DNA of 26,371 bases, taken from assembly GCA_020430865.1 (NCBI GenBank), contig JAGQIY010001389.1, positions 1 to 26,371 of the forward strand, in the 5' to 3' direction. The position numbers were made by a program, and so were the translations under genes. The notes beneath the pieces were generated by a model, which saw only the letters and a list, made by a program, of their open reading frames with translations, was not told the DNA's origin and made no database searches. This DNA is from Myxococcales bacterium (GTDB lineage Bacteria > Myxococcota > Polyangia > Polyangiales > Polyangiaceae). The first letter of the stretch is position 1, and each line of letters opens with the position of its first letter. This document shows positions 6,614 through 14,624 of the stretch, in pieces.

Positions 6614-8425
6614 TCACTGCGTAAAGCTCAGGCTGAACTGATTGCACTCCGGGTTCGACCCGCCTCCCGGGATCGAGGTACGGGTCAGTCGGACGATGAT
6701 GGTGCCTGGCGGCGTCGACTTGTCGGAGCAGTGACCCTGGGTCTCGTTCTTGGTGTTGAACAAGGTGCAGTTCGGGTTGCGAATGGAGGCGTAGTCCATC
6801 GACCACTGGGTGACGTTGATGCCGTTCCTCGAGGTACCATTGCCGTTGGGGACGGGGCACGTCACCGCCGTCGAGCAGTTCGACAGGATATCCATCTGGT
6901 AGCCGTTGGCCTTGGAGGCTGCGGACAGGGTGATGGTTGGATTCCAGCTCTGATTCGACAGCGGGTTCGGCTTGTTCAAGCTGACGTAGAAGTACGCGGT
7001 TCCGTTCAGGTTCACGATCTGGCCGTTCACCGTTCCGGTCAGCTGCTGGGGTGATCCACACGTCGCGTTGGCGGTGGTTGGGCACGCCTGAGCCTCGCAG
7101 CCGTCGCAGATGTTGCCGTTGGCGTCCTTCTGACCTGGCGGACAGGAGGCCTGGTTCAGCTCACAAGCCCCTGCATTGCACGCCAGCGTTACCGAGGTGA
7201 CGTTGGGGATCGGCTGCCCCGTCGTGAGCAGACCGAGATCCCAGCAGTTGCGGGTGCACATGTTGAGCGCGCTGTCCTCGTCAGTGGATCCGTCGCAGTC
7301 ATCGTCCTTGGCGTCGCAGCGCTCGTCTCGGGAGGAGTAGCTCGGGTTGCATTGGAAGCCCCCTCCCGCGCAGGCCTGGGTCCCGATCGCACACTGCCCC
7401 TTCGCGCCCGTGACACTGCACACATCCCCGACGCCAGGTAGCTGCTGACCACTCGGGGGGTTGTCGAGAGCACCGTCACAATCATTGTCGACTCCGTCAC
7501 ACAGCTCGGAGCTGGGGAACACCTGCTGCACGCAGCTCAGCTGTCCCCCCGCGCAGTCGGTGATTCCAGCCGCGCAGGGCCCCTTGAGGGAGGCGACCAT
7601 GCATGACATATTTCCGCCCGGATTTCCCTCGTCAGCCGTGCCGTCGCAGTTGTCGTCGAGATTGTTGCAGCTCTCGGTGCGTGTCCCCGGGGTAACGTTG
7701 GGATCACACACCACACGGTGCGGCGAAGCCGACGTATCACAGCGCGTTTCACCCAGCGCACAGATCCCGTCTAGCCCGGTGTTGCACGCCTGCGCACCTT
7801 CGGGATTGTTCTCGTCCACGTTGCCGTCGCAGTCGTTGTCCAGGTCGTCGCACAGCTCCTGAGAAGGGACATTGTCGGGCTGGCAGCGGAGCTGCGCAGA
7901 CACGCAATGCAGCGTCCCCTTCGCACACTCTCCCTGCTCCCCCGCCACGGTGCACGGGCCTCCACCGCCGGGGTCACCCTCGTCGATCTGGTTGTTGCCG
8001 TTGTTGTCGAGCCCGTCGCAGACCTCCTGGGCGGCGCTGGTCCCGCCAGCCCCTCCCGTGCCCGTCCCACCGACGCCGCCACTACCCCCAGTGGTGCCGC
8101 CGCTGCCACCAATCGCTCCACCAACGCCCGCGGTGCCGGAGCCCCCGACACCACCCATGCCAGCGCTACCCCCAGCGGTCGCCCCGCCCATGCCGGCGAA
8201 TCCACCCACGCCGCTACCACCGGAACTGGAACCCGCGGTCGACGAACCAGCGGAGCCTCCGCTCGCTCCCCCGACGCCGCCGATACCTCCGTCCCCACCG
8301 TTGCCGCCGTTGGCGGTGGTCGTCTCTGCCTCACCACCCGAGGCACATCCCACCAGTCCGGCGACGCTGGAGAGCAAGACAGTTCCGACGAACAAACGAC
8401 AAGTAGTGCTGAGTCTGCGGGCCAT
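6614..8425 (-). CDS. Lipoprotein with Gly-rich stalk and five MopE-type metal-binding repeats
   Basis: 603 residues. The signal peptide ends in the lipobox LVGC (Cys27), predicting lipidation and export. Residues 37-130 form a Gly/Ser/Ala stalk. Five CD-x-x-DN-DCDG-x-x-DE-type motifs start at C136, C192, C253, C309 and C370, i.e. at alternating 56- and 61-residue spacing; each repeat has extra Cys pairs. This motif is the putative metal-binding repeat of MopE-like proteins (copper or calcium ligation has been proposed for relatives). Residues about 440-603 form a separate, probably beta-rich domain with several Cys that I do not recognise. A strong Shine-Dalgarno (AGAGG, 8 nt) supports ATG 8425. 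It sits inside the rSAM/HxsD unit, 28 nt after the compact rSAM gene, so it may be a partner or substrate of that system. Confidence 0.85.
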   Translation of the reverse strand: MARRLSTTCRLFVGTVLLSSVAGLVGCASGGEAETTTANGGNGGDGGIGGVGGASGGSAGSSTAGSSSGGSGVGGFAGMGGATAGGSAGMGGVGGSGTAGVGGAIGGSGGTTGGSGGVGGTGTGGAGGTSAAQEVCDGLDNNGNNQIDEGDPGGGGPCTVAGEQGECAKGTLHCVSAQLRCQPDNVPSQELCDDLDNDCDGNVDENNPEGAQACNTGLDGICALGETRCDTSASPHRVVCDPNVTPGTRTESCNNLDDNCDGTADEGNPGGNMSCMVASLKGPCAAGITDCAGGQLSCVQQVFPSSELCDGVDNDCDGALDNPPSGQQLPGVGDVCSVTGAKGQCAIGTQACAGGGFQCNPSYSSRDERCDAKDDDCDGSTDEDSALNMCTRNCWDLGLLTTGQPIPNVTSVTLACNAGACELNQASCPPGQKDANGNICDGCEAQACPTTANATCGSPQQLTGTVNGQIVNLNGTAYFYVSLNKPNPLSNQSWNPTITLSAASKANGYQMDILSNCSTAVTCPVPNGNGTSRNGINVTQWSMDYASIRNPNCTLFNTKNETQGHCSDKSTPPGTIIVRLTRTSIPGGGSNPECNQFSLSFTQ

Positions 8426-8453
8426 GTGGTTTACCTCTGGACTTGGTTGAACC

Positions 8454-9233
8454 TTACGCAGGTGACCATTCCCCCGTCCTGGGAGCCGCTGGGCGGTGGT
8501 TGGAAGTATCAGCGAGCGCGGTCGCGCTCTTCAATTTCTCTATGGATATTACCTGGCGGGCGCTTTCTGCGCCAGTCGCGACGAAATCCTCGATGGCCGC
8601 CGGACGCGCGTCGCACTTCAACCCGACACGCCGGGCATGATCCTGCGCCGCACGGACGTGGGGCATCGCGAGCTCATGAGGCGGCTCCAGCCGAGGACGG
8701 ACTGCGGCGCGCCCCACCGGGAGCACGGAGCGCATCTCGGCCCGCGCCACGCCCAGGGCAGACGCCAGACGTACCCACTCGGACAGATGTCGAAAGTTGG
8801 AGCGGGTCACCAAGGTCGTCAGCACGACCTCGATCCGCGCGCCCACCAGCGAGCGCACCCCGATCACGGTCTCGCGAAAGCTCCCTGGCGCTTGCGTGTG
8901 GTAGTCGTGGACGGCTGCGGTAGGGCCGTGCAGCGCGACCTCCGCGCCGCGCAGCCCCGCCGCCGCCAGCCTCGGTGCCAGAGCGGGGTCCCGCGCGAGG
9001 CGCCGCGCGTTGGTCTGAACGTGGACCTCGATGCCGCGCGCATGGAGCGCAGTGATCTGATGCTCCAGGTTGCTCACCAGCGTGGGCTCTCCCCCAACCA
9101 GCATCAAGGGCGACTCTGAGATCTGCTCCAGCACGGAATCCTCAACAGCCGCGGTTTCCTCATGGAAAGCCGCGTTCTGCGCGCAGAACACGCAGCGGTT
9201 GTTGCAGATCGCCGCAAGCTGGACCCGGCGCAC
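8454..9233 (-). CDS. Compact radical SAM enzyme (HxsC-like)
   Basis: 259 residues starting at GTG 9233, 3 nt after the stop of the Tat-signal protein. The sequence opens almost directly with the cluster site ICNNRCVFC (C10, C14, C17), followed by GGEPT at 47-51, QTN, and ALHG. It has no auxiliary Cys cluster: only one Cys (in GLKCDA) occurs in the C-terminal third. This short rSAM without SPASM, paired with a larger rSAM with extra clusters and HxsD-like proteins, parallels the HxsB/HxsC pairing. The CNNxCxFC signature is shared with both other rSAM modules of this kind in the window. The reaction is unknown; reductive cleavage of S-adenosylmethionine at the cluster is expected from the motif. 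Confidence 0.85.
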   Translation of the reverse strand: MRRVQLAAICNNRCVFCAQNAAFHEETAAVEDSVLEQISESPLMLVGGEPTLVSNLEHQITALHARGIEVHVQTNARRLARDPALAPRLAAAGLRGAEVALHGPTAAVHDYHTQAPGSFRETVIGVRSLVGARIEVVLTTLVTRSNFRHLSEWVRLASALGVARAEMRSVLPVGRAAVRPRLEPPHELAMPHVRAAQDHARRVGLKCDARPAAIEDFVATGAESARQVISIEKLKSATALADTSNHRPAAPRTGEWSPA

Positions 9234-9236
9234 CGG

Positions 9237-9800
9237 CTAGCTCTCGGTGACTTCGTGGAGGTGGTCCCGTGCCCGTGTCGTGCGCAACTCCAATGACAGA
9301 AAGCCAGCGCGGTCGACGGAGTGTTCATTCGTTCGAATCACGTCCGCGAGAGCCATCGCCGCGAGCCCCTCGGCCTCGCTCGTCGAGGTCGATCCATTGC
9401 CGCGATTGACCACCATCACCTGAAAGAAGTCGGTCTCGCCGGGAGCGCGCTGACTGCCACGCGCGACCACATCGAGCTGGAACCGCTCGTCGTTTCCGTG
9501 GGCCATCACGAGGCTGATCGCGCCCTCACGCAACGGCAAGACGGCCAGCACCTTCCACGCCCCGAGCTGACTTCCGGCGACCAGCGGCGAGACCAGCTCG
9601 AAAGCCGCCTGTGTCTCCGCGGAAACAGCCTTGGAACCCTCCTCCGGGCACGCTGCTTGCTCGTGCGACGCCCCTGCGGAAACGCCCCTCTGCTCTGCAG
9701 GGGCTGCACTTCCGACACCACTCACCAGCACGGCCGAGGCCGCCGCACCCAATCCCAACGTCCGTGCAGCTTCCCGGCGGCTGACTTTCTCGCTCTTCAT
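9237..9800 (-). CDS. Tat-exported protein of unknown function, first gene of the rSAM/HxsD unit
   Basis: 187 residues. The N-terminus is a clear twin-arginine signal: SRREAARTLGLG followed by a hydrophobic Ala/Val stretch and cleavage near GSAAPA. Tat export implies folding, or modification, in the cytoplasm before secretion. The mature part has one Cys (QAACPEE) and looks like a small alpha/beta or beta domain with no family I recognise. ATG 9800 is set by GGAGG 9 nt upstream. It is separated from the next gene, the compact rSAM, by only 3 nt. Its position at the head of the unit and its Tat signal make it a plausible substrate of the modifying enzymes; that is inference. Confidence 0.75.
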   Translation of the reverse strand: MKSEKVSRREAARTLGLGAAASAVLVSGVGSAAPAEQRGVSAGASHEQAACPEEGSKAVSAETQAAFELVSPLVAGSQLGAWKVLAVLPLREGAISLVMAHGNDERFQLDVVARGSQRAPGETDFFQVMVVNRGNGSTSTSEAEGLAAMALADVIRTNEHSVDRAGFLSLELRTTRARDHLHEVTES

Positions 9801-9867
9801 AATGACAAGCCTCCAGGTAGGAGTGTCCTTTATTTTCGCAGGTTTCGTCAACGGGCCGGCCGTCCCG

Positions 9868-9882
9868 ACACACCGGATGTGT
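9868..9882. promoter_or_regulatory. Inverted repeat upstream of the rSAM/HxsD unit
   Basis: ACACA-CCGGA-TGTGT: perfect 5-bp arms around a 5-bp centre, 68 bp before the first start codon. A minus-strand TTGACG (-35-like) lies at 9846-9851 but has no good -10 at the normal distance. It could be an operator; short arms make chance occurrence possible. Confidence 0.25.
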
Positions 9883-10057
9883 AGGACCTGGAACGCCCTG
9901 GAAACCACACGCCCGCACGCCGGCGGTCGCAGAACGCCAGCGGACGGGCAGTCCGAGGCACTGCACTCATTTGCATGACGCGACGTAGCAACTGCAACTT
10001 AGTGGACGCCCGCTCGGCCCGCCCGAGACCCGACGAGGACTGCGCCGCCCGGAGTTC

Positions 10058-12652
10058 TCACATGGATTCACTGGTGATGGCGAACTCGTCATCCAACCAC
10101 CGAACCCGTAGGCGCGTCCCCGGACTCACGCGTTTACCGAGGATTGACTCCGCGAGTGGATCCTGAACCTCACGTACGATCGCCCGCTTGAGCGGCCGCG
10201 CACCGAGCGCTGGCTCGTACCCGAGTTCCACCAGGCGCTGCTTCGCTTCGTCGTCGACCACGACGTCGAGCCCGCGATCCTCCAGCATTCGCCTCACCTT
10301 GCTGAGCTGAATATCGACGATCTTCAGCAGATGCGGCCGCAGCAGCGGCCGGAACACGACCACATCGTCGACCCGATTCAGAAACTCCGGACGGAAGAAG
10401 GCGCCCAACTCATCGAGCAAAACGTCACGCAGCGCCTCGCGCCCGTCCTCGCTCTCGAAGAGCGCGGGCTGCGTGTCGAGGATGCGCTGGGAGGCGATGT
10501 TGCTCGTGAGGATGACCACTGTGTTGGAGAAGTCCGCGAGCCTCCCGCGGCCATCGGTGAGGCGCCCATCATCCAGTACCTGAAGTAGCAGGTTGAACAC
10601 GTCCTGATGGGCCTTCTCCACCTCGTCGAACAAGAGCACCGAGTAGGGTCGCCGCCGCACCGCCTCGGTCAGGAAGCCTCCCTGTTCACTGTCGGCGTAT
10701 CCCGGGGGAGCCCCGATCAAGCGCTGCGCCATGTGGCGTTCGGCGAACTCACTCATGTCCAGTCGCGTGAGCGCGAGTTCATCGTCGAACAAGAACTCCG
10801 CCACAGCCTTCGCCAGCTCGGTCTTTCCCACGCCGCTCGGCCCGAGAAACAGGAAAGAGCCAATGGGCTTGCCTGGATCTCGCAACCCCACTCGGCCCCT
10901 CCGGACGGCCTTGCTGACCGCGCGCACGGCGTCGTCCTGCCCGACGACTCGTTGCTCCAGGCGCTGCTCCATCTGCAGCAGCTTCTCCGCCTCTTCCTCC
11001 AGCATCTTTGCCACTGGGATGCCGGTCCAGGCAGCGAGCGTCTCCGCCACCACCGCGTCGTTCAAGGGGCTCGGCTTCGTGCCCAGCCCGAGCTTGCGCA
11101 CCGCGGCCTGCGCCGTCTCGAGGCGAGTCCTCAGGCTGGGGATCGTCACGTGCTCGAGCTCCCCGAGCCGGGCGAAGTCCTTGGAGCCCTGAGCCTTCTC
11201 CTGCTCCCCGAGCGCCTGAGTGAGCTCGCTGTCCAGCGCCCGCATGGCCGCGACCGCCCCACGGCGGCTCTCGGCGCGGGTGCGCAGCTCTCGAACCCGG
11301 GGCTCCAGGTCGTCTCGCTCCTTCAGCAGCGAGTCGCGCGTCTTGACGCTCGCGGGGTCCTCCGCGTCTGCCAGGCTCCGCAGCTGAGCCTCGAGTGACT
11401 CGAGGCGCCGCAGCGCTCCGTCGGCCTCCCGGGGCAGACCATCCTGCTCCACACGATAGGACGCCGCAGCCTCGTCCAGCAGGTCCACGGCACTATCCGG
11501 GAGGAAACGATCCTGGAGATAACGCTTCGCGAGGTGTACCGCCGCGACGATGGCGCTGTCGCTGATCTGGATGTCATGGCGTTCTTCGTACTTGATGGTG
11601 ATTCCGCGCAGGATCTCGATCGCCTGAGCGGTGGATGGCTCCGCCACGTCGAGGGTGGTGAACACCCGCAACAGATTCCCGTCACGCTCCTGAAGCTTGC
11701 GCAGCCCTTCCGGAGTCGTCGTGCCGAGCATGCGCAGCTCCCCACGCTGAAGCGCGACCGAGATCAGCTCGCCTACCGCAGAGCTAGTGCCAGTCTGACC
11801 GAGCAGGGTATCGATGCCGCGGACGAACAGCACGTTGTTCCCGCGCTCGTCATTCAGCGACCCGAGCAAGCGCTTGACGCGCTCTTCCATCTCTCCGCGC
11901 AAGCGCGGCCCCGACAGCAGCTGTCCGGGATCCAGCTCCAGGAGCCGCACCCCCACCAACGACGTGGGCACGTCCCCCTTCGCGAGTCGCATCGCCAGGC
12001 CACGCACGACTGCGCCCTTGCCGACTCCCGGTTCCCCGACCAGCAGCGGGTGCTGCTTGTGTCGACGCTCGAGGATCGTGATCAGGCGGCGCAGCTCGTT
12101 GTCACGTCCGATCATCGGGTCCAACGTACCGGACCGCGCCAGCTCCACCAGGTCTCGGGGCGCAAAGGGGGAATCACCGACAGGACGCACCATTGGTCGC
12201 GGAACTTGTATCAACGCGGAAACGTGCTCTCGCAAGCTCCCTGGTCGGATGCCCGCGGCTTCCAGGATCTCGCCCGTGGACCCGCCGATTTCCTGGGACA
12301 GCGCGTTCAGGAGTTGCTCCACGCCAACTTGCTCGACATGGTCGCGCTCCGCCTCGCGCTCGGCGCGCTCCAAGAGATCGAGCAGCCGCGCCGAGAGGTA
12401 TGCCTCGTCATTGCTGCTCGGAAGCTCGGAGAGCTTTTGCTCCGAGGCAGAGAGCAACAGCGTGGGGTCGATCTTCGCGGTGCGCAGCACGTGGGTCACA
12501 CCTGGATCGCGATCCAGGGCACGGAACAGCAGGTGAAGCGGAGTCACTTCGGCGTGCTTGCGCTCGTCTGCCAGGGTCTGCGCCCCGGCAACCAACGCCT
12601 TCGCGTCAGGGCGGAAGCGGGCGAGGCTGAGCTTGGTCGTGGCTTCGGCCAT
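10058..12652 (-). CDS. ClpB-like AAA+ disaggregase paralogue with degenerate first ATPase domain
   Basis: 864 residues, full ClpB architecture: Clp_N repeats (about 1-145), D1 ATPase (about 170-390), coiled-coil M domain (about 405-520), D2 ATPase (about 540-864). D2 looks intact: Walker A GPSGVGKT 604-611, Walker B VLLFDE 672-677, pore GAPPGY 647-652, sensor Asn718 and the Arg finger in FLNR (R760). D1 is abnormal. Walker A is GEPGVGKG (Thr replaced by Gly213), and Walker B reads VLFVRGID, without the Asp-Glu pair of the usual LFIDELH. The pore tyrosine (KYRG in ClpB) is Leu, and the double Arg finger ERRF is LRVF. D1 is thus probably unable to hydrolyse ATP. ATG 12652 is preferred to 12685 because the conserved domain begins there. 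Canonical ClpB would use ATP to extract aggregated proteins with DnaK. Confidence 0.9.
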   Translation of the reverse strand: MAEATTKLSLARFRPDAKALVAGAQTLADERKHAEVTPLHLLFRALDRDPGVTHVLRTAKIDPTLLLSASEQKLSELPSSNDEAYLSARLLDLLERAEREAERDHVEQVGVEQLLNALSQEIGGSTGEILEAAGIRPGSLREHVSALIQVPRPMVRPVGDSPFAPRDLVELARSGTLDPMIGRDNELRRLITILERRHKQHPLLVGEPGVGKGAVVRGLAMRLAKGDVPTSLVGVRLLELDPGQLLSGPRLRGEMEERVKRLLGSLNDERGNNVLFVRGIDTLLGQTGTSSAVGELISVALQRGELRMLGTTTPEGLRKLQERDGNLLRVFTTLDVAEPSTAQAIEILRGITIKYEERHDIQISDSAIVAAVHLAKRYLQDRFLPDSAVDLLDEAAASYRVEQDGLPREADGALRRLESLEAQLRSLADAEDPASVKTRDSLLKERDDLEPRVRELRTRAESRRGAVAAMRALDSELTQALGEQEKAQGSKDFARLGELEHVTIPSLRTRLETAQAAVRKLGLGTKPSPLNDAVVAETLAAWTGIPVAKMLEEEAEKLLQMEQRLEQRVVGQDDAVRAVSKAVRRGRVGLRDPGKPIGSFLFLGPSGVGKTELAKAVAEFLFDDELALTRLDMSEFAERHMAQRLIGAPPGYADSEQGGFLTEAVRRRPYSVLLFDEVEKAHQDVFNLLLQVLDDGRLTDGRGRLADFSNTVVILTSNIASQRILDTQPALFESEDGREALRDVLLDELGAFFRPEFLNRVDDVVVFRPLLRPHLLKIVDIQLSKVRRMLEDRGLDVVVDDEAKQRLVELGYEPALGARPLKRAIVREVQDPLAESILGKRVSPGTRLRVRWLDDEFAITSESM

Positions 12653-12812
12653 GCCCCTTACTACTCCGGTCTGGGCAGCGGCCAAAGCTCCCGACGTGGC
12701 GCAAGGCTGGCACGAGCGCCCCGGCGACCGCCCTGGAGGTGCGATGCGGACGACGACCGCCGAGAGAACGTGGGTCTGGCGCGATCGGCCAAGCTGACTT
12801 AGATCGAGAGGC

Positions 12813-13082
12813 GTGTCCGCGAGTATCGTCGTCTACCGCACCCGGTTCTGTCCGTACTGCATCCGGGCCAACTTCCTGCTGAAGGGCAAGGGCGTGCCGT
12901 TCGAGGAAATCGACGTGTCCGGCGACCTGGAGCGGCGCGCGTGGCTTCGCGAAGCCACCGGCCAGCACACCGTCCCCCAGATTTTCATCAACGACCGCTC
13001 GATCGGCGGCTACTCCGAGCTCTCCGCGCTCGACCGCAGCGGACAGCTGGACCGACTCCTCGCGGAGGAGCCCCAGCGCTAG
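12813..13082 (+). CDS. Glutaredoxin
   Basis: 89 residues with the dithiol active site CPYC at 13-16, the cis-Pro motif TVPQIF near 53-58 and the C-terminal GGYSEL glutathione-binding motif. These are the standard elements of a GrxC-type glutaredoxin of normal length. It reduces disulfides and glutathionylated proteins in the cytoplasm using glutathione. The start is GTG 12813, preceded by GAGAGG. It is divergent from the ClpB-like gene (160-bp gap) and 49 bp ahead of the prepilin peptidase, so the two may be co-transcribed. Confidence 0.92.
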   Translation: MSASIVVYRTRFCPYCIRANFLLKGKGVPFEEIDVSGDLERRAWLREATGQHTVPQIFINDRSIGGYSELSALDRSGQLDRLLAEEPQR

Positions 13083-13131
13083 CCCCCGCGCTCACCTGTC
13101 TCGATCCCCCAGTTGGTGTAGATTCGAGGCC

Positions 13132-14097
13132 TTGCCTCTGAGCGACTTCCCCCACGTCTTCCTGCTGGCGTTCGCGATCCCGTTTGGGCTGGCTTTCGGC
13201 AGCTTCCTGAACGTGGTGATCTACCGCCTCCCACGCGGAGAGAATCTCGCGTATCCAGGCAGCGCGTGCCCGCACTGCGGCACGCCGATTCGGGGTTACG
13301 ACAACATCCCGGTGCTGAGCTGGGTGTTTCTGCGCGGCAAGGCCCGGTGCTGCAAGGCGCCGATATCACCGCGGTACCCACTGATCGAGCTGGTGGGTGG
13401 TCTGGCAGCCTACGCGATCATCGAGGTGATCGTGATGGGGCTGCCCTCCGACACCAGCATCTGGAAGGCGCTCGGGTTGTTCTGCGCCCACCTCGCTCTG
13501 AGCCTCGGCCTCGTTGCCGCCGCGTTCATCGATCTCGAGCACATGATCCTGCCGGACGAGATCACTCTGGGCGGCGCAGCGCTCGGCTTCGCAACCAGCT
13601 TCGTGCGGCCCGATATCGACTGGAAGCAGTCGCTGATCGGCGGCGCCACTGGGTTCTTGATCGTATGGCTGCCCTTCGACTTGCTCTACCGCAAGCTCCG
13701 CGGTCAGGCGGGGATGGGCCTGGGGGACGCGAAGCTGCTGCTCCTGGCCGGCGCGTGGTTCGGCTGGGCCGGAGCCCTGTTTGCGCTCTTCGTCGGCGCC
13801 TTCCAGGGGACGCTGGGCGCCATCGTCATGCTGCTGAGCCGAGGACAGATCAACGAGCCCGAGGCAGTGCAACGACAACGCGAGGAGCTGTTGCAGGCCA
13901 TCGAGGCGGCGGAGGGAGAGGAGCGTGAAGCACTGCTCGCCGAACTCGAGGCAGATCCGCTCGCGCACGAGTCCGATGGCAGCTTCTCTCAGGCCCGCCT
14001 GGCCTTCGGCCCCTTCCTCGTGCTCGCGATCATCGAGTACCAGTTCTTCGGGCCGTACCTGCTCTCCGAACTCCAGGCCTGGATGCTAGGCGTATGA
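13132..14097 (+). CDS. pilD: Type IV prepilin peptidase (A24 family)
   Basis: 321 residues, polytopic inner-membrane protein. Both catalytic Asp motifs are present: IDLEHMILPD (D134) and GMGLGD (D199). The N-terminal cytoplasmic domain has the expected start (FGSFLNVVIYRLPRGE) and the first Cys pair CPHC at 46-49. The second pair, normally CxxC, is reduced to adjacent CC (73-74), apparently a two-residue deletion, so zinc binding may be altered. An acidic Glu-rich insertion at about 245-280 precedes the last membrane segment. The enzyme cleaves and N-methylates type IV pilin and pseudopilin leaders. The start is TTG 13132 with GAGG just upstream. The stop overlaps the next gene by the ATGA arrangement. 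Confidence 0.9.
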   Translation: MPLSDFPHVFLLAFAIPFGLAFGSFLNVVIYRLPRGENLAYPGSACPHCGTPIRGYDNIPVLSWVFLRGKARCCKAPISPRYPLIELVGGLAAYAIIEVIVMGLPSDTSIWKALGLFCAHLALSLGLVAAAFIDLEHMILPDEITLGGAALGFATSFVRPDIDWKQSLIGGATGFLIVWLPFDLLYRKLRGQAGMGLGDAKLLLLAGAWFGWAGALFALFVGAFQGTLGAIVMLLSRGQINEPEAVQRQREELLQAIEAAEGEEREALLAELEADPLAHESDGSFSQARLAFGPFLVLAIIEYQFFGPYLLSELQAWMLGV

Positions 14098-14528
14098 CCT
14101 TGAACCTTATCCGTAGGGATTTACGGCTCAGCTGTCTCTCGGTGGGTCTGGCGCTGCTGGGGCTCGTGGGGTGCGGCAGCGAGCTACGGCGGGCACGGGT
14201 CGGGAGCCACCCCGTGAACGGCTCGGAGCCCGAGGTGGTCGATTTCCCACCGCCCCCGGCCGAGGTGGAGGAGCTCCCTGCGGATCCAGGGCCGCCGTGC
14301 GTGTGGGTCGACGGGCGCTGGGAGTACGTGGGGCGGCGCTGGGAGTGGCGCGACGGCGCCTACGTGCAGGCGCCCGACAACTGCTACTACGCCCCTCCGG
14401 TCATGGTCTGGCTGCCCTCGGAGACAGGGGGCGAACTCTATTACTTGAGCGGACACTGGTACACGGACGCTGGCGCCAGCTGCTCGGAACCCAAGGCCTG
14501 CCGCATTCGTCAGACCAACGAGGGCTGA
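14094..14528 (+). CDS. Small lipoprotein with WxDGxW-type repeat
   Basis: 144 residues. Signal peptide with lipobox LVGC near residue 27, then a Pro-rich segment and a compact domain with WVDGRWEYVGRRWEWRDG, a tryptophan repeat of the WxxGxW kind found in envelope lipoproteins. Five Cys follow the Trp region start or flank it (PPC, NCYY, ASCSE, KACR plus the lipid Cys). The ATG overlaps the prepilin peptidase stop, so the two are translationally coupled. The function is unknown; the context suggests an envelope role, not necessarily pilus-related. Confidence 0.78.
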   Translation: MTLNLIRRDLRLSCLSVGLALLGLVGCGSELRRARVGSHPVNGSEPEVVDFPPPPAEVEELPADPGPPCVWVDGRWEYVGRRWEWRDGAYVQAPDNCYYAPPVMVWLPSETGGELYYLSGHWYTDAGASCSEPKACRIRQTNEG

Positions 14529-14544
14529 GCTGCGCGAGATGCAG

Positions 14545-14581
14545 CGAGGCGCCGTCCAACCGAAGGTCGAGCGGCGCCTCG
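14545..14581. terminator. Inverted repeat between convergent genes (possible bidirectional terminator)
   Basis: CGAGGCGCCG and CGGCGCCTCG form a perfect 10-bp GC-rich stem around a 17-nt loop, in the 96-bp gap between the lipoprotein stop (14528) and the tetR-type gene stop (14625). No T tract follows, so classical intrinsic termination is doubtful, but the position between converging genes fits. Confidence 0.4.
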
Positions 14582-14624
14582 TCGATGCGCTTGAGCAGGG
14601 GCTTGCTGAGCCGTCTTCGTCGCT

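Noticed and set aside
7872..8450. Pro-rich plus-strand frame opposite the Gly-rich stalk
   Set aside because: Gly codons read backwards give Pro; a shadow of the lipoprotein stalk.
3148..9800. Canonical His-Xaa-Ser system with an HxsA substrate
   Set aside because: No protein in the locus shows His-Xaa-Ser repeats.
9846..9851. Full sigma70 promoter for the rSAM unit
   Set aside because: TTGACG is present on the minus strand but no acceptable -10 at 16-18 nt.
11534..12802. Long plus-strand frame opposite the ClpB-like gene
   Set aside because: Antisense shadow of a well-supported gene; composition rich in Arg, Gln and His, no recognisable domain.
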